Assembly: GCF_003755175.1 (NCBI RefSeq) | Contig: NZ_RKHX01000001.1 | Span: forward strand, 868,001 to 932,000 | Length of the DNA stretch: 64,000 nucleotides | Reading direction: 5' to 3' | From: Cellulomonas sp. PhB150 | Lineage (GTDB): Bacteria > Actinomycetota > Actinomycetes > Actinomycetales > Cellulomonadaceae | In this document: positions 63,271-64,000 of the stretch, piece by piece | Numbering within the stretch: position 1 is the stretch's first letter | Layout: each line of letters begins with the position of its first letter | Made by a program: the position numbers and the translations under genes | Notes under the pieces: model-generated | Databases searched by the model: none | What the model was told of the DNA's origin: nothing | Seen by the model: the letters and a program-made list of their open reading frames with translations, nothing else

Positions 63271-64000
63271 TCAGGCCGTCGGGCGGATGGGGTCGAGGCC
63301 TGCGGCCCGCTGGGCTCGCCACGCCTCCCAGGCCGACGCGACGATCTCGTCGAGCCCCCGGCGCGGCGCCCAGCCGAGCTCGGTGCGGATCCGCTCGGCG
63401 GTCGCGACCAGCACGGCGGGGTCCCCCGGACGTCGGTCGACCACGCGCGGTGCGATCGTCGACCCGCTCGCCGCAGCGATCGCCGTCAGCATCTCCGCGA
63501 CGGACACGCCCCGGCCCGAGCCGACGTCGAACGTGTCGGACCGGTCCGGCCGCTCGAGGTGGTCGAGGGCGGCGACGTGGGCCTCGGCGAGGTCCGCGAC
63601 GTGGACGTAGTCGCGCACGCAGGTGCCGTCGGGCGTCGGGTAGTCGTCGCCGAAGATCACGGGCGCCTCGCCGCGCTCGAGGCGGTCGAGCACGAGCGTC
63701 ATGAGGTTGAGCACCGCCGGGTCGCCCAGGTCCGGCCGCCCGGCACCGGCCACGTTGAAGTAGCGCAGCGCGACCTGCCGCAGCCCCCACGCGCGCTCCG
63801 CGGCACGGACCATCCACTCCCCGACGACCTTCGTCTGCCCGTAGGGGTTGATGGGTGCGGCCGGCGTCTCCTCGGTCACCACGCCGCCCGCCGGCTCGCC
63901 GTAGACGGCCGCGGACGACGAGAACACGAGGCGGTCGCAGCCGACGGCGCGCGCCGCCTCGAGCACGGTGCCGAGCCCGCCGACGTTCTGGCGGAAGTAC
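63271..64000 (-). CDS. galE: UDP-glucose 4-epimerase, C-terminal part (cut by window edge)
   Basis: The gene begins beyond the right edge; the last 242 codons are present. The visible part has SSSAAVYGEP, INPYGQTK (catalytic YxxxK), RYFNVAGA and VRDYVHVADLAEAHVAAL, all GalE signatures. It converts UDP-glucose and UDP-galactose. A GTG at 63966 is internal: upstream in-frame sequence reads FRQNVGGLGT, continuing the fold. It precedes the GT2 gene on the same strand and may share its transcript. Confidence 0.93.
   Translation of the reverse strand, partial: YFRQNVGGLGTVLEAARAVGCDRLVFSSSAAVYGEPAGGVVTEETPAAPINPYGQTKVVGEWMVRAAERAWGLRQVALRYFNVAGAGRPDLGDPAVLNLMTLVLDRLERGEAPVIFGDDYPTPDGTCVRDYVHVADLAEAHVAALDHLERPDRSDTFDVGSGRGVSVAEMLTAIAAASGSTIAPRVVDRRPGDPAVLVATAERIRTELGWAPRRGLDEIVASAWEAWRAQRAAGLDPIRPTA

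Overview
The window is about 64 kb of very GC-rich DNA. Its gene content is typical of a Gram-positive actinobacterium: MtrA/MtrB/LpqB, a WhiB regulator, DUF3499, TIGR03089, actinobacterial cell-wall genes, many GTG starts and ATGA stop/start overlaps. Codon bias and gene order point to the Micrococcales, most likely Cellulomonas or a relative. The genus is an inference; no 16S or ribosomal protein gene is present. No tRNA, rRNA, CRISPR array, insertion sequence or phage gene was seen.

Left part (1-24.6 kb) is a conserved actinobacterial core. It starts with the 5' part of a ComF-like gene and the mtrA-mtrB-lpqB operon (minus strand). A plus-strand operon of membrane and envelope genes follows (proline-rich membrane protein, DUF4129, DUF4350, MoxR ATPase, DUF58). 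Its usual SpoIIM and RDD partners lie 3-4 kb further on, separated by DUF2200, an MFS transporter and a winged-helix protein. Next come a CDF metal transporter, a Trm112-like protein, phosphomannomutase, a zinc-ribbon protein, DUF3499, a zincin-fold protein, DUF5719, an 1143-residue glycosyltransferase/membrane protein, a WhiB2-type regulator and a TIGR03089 protein. Several of these resemble the M. tuberculosis Rv3242c-Rv3268 neighbourhood.

Right part (24.6-64 kb) is a large, mosaic surface-glycopolymer region. It holds dTDP-rhamnose genes (rmlA, rmlD, rmlC near 27-29.5 kb; rmlB at 42.6 kb), a TarS-like glycosyltransferase, a two-gene polymer exporter (TagG/TagH type), and two gene sets predicted to make CDP-ribitol or a similar CDP-polyol (33.6-36.7 kb and 58.4-62.2 kb). 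It also holds five poly(polyol-phosphate) polymerase-like proteins. One tightly coupled operon (45.9-50.8 kb) combines two of these with a nucleotidyltransferase, a CDP-alcohol phosphatidyltransferase and a GT2 enzyme. Two acyltransferases, a polysaccharide pyruvyl transferase, an inverting GT2 and a partial galE complete the set. Secreted proteins are interspersed: two tandem Ig-like paralogues, a CnaB-like repeat protein, a PGRP-type amidase, a SpoIID-domain protein and two tandem CHAP-like proteins.

Taken together, the right part probably makes, decorates (rhamnose, GlcNAc-like sugars, pyruvate, acyl groups) and exports one or more phosphate-containing wall polymers (teichoic-acid-like), and equips the wall with remodelling enzymes. 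The most unusual parts are the CDP-alcohol transferase operon, the separate-gene version of the Bcs1-type CDP-ribitol pathway, and a winged-helix gene with no stop codon at its expected end.
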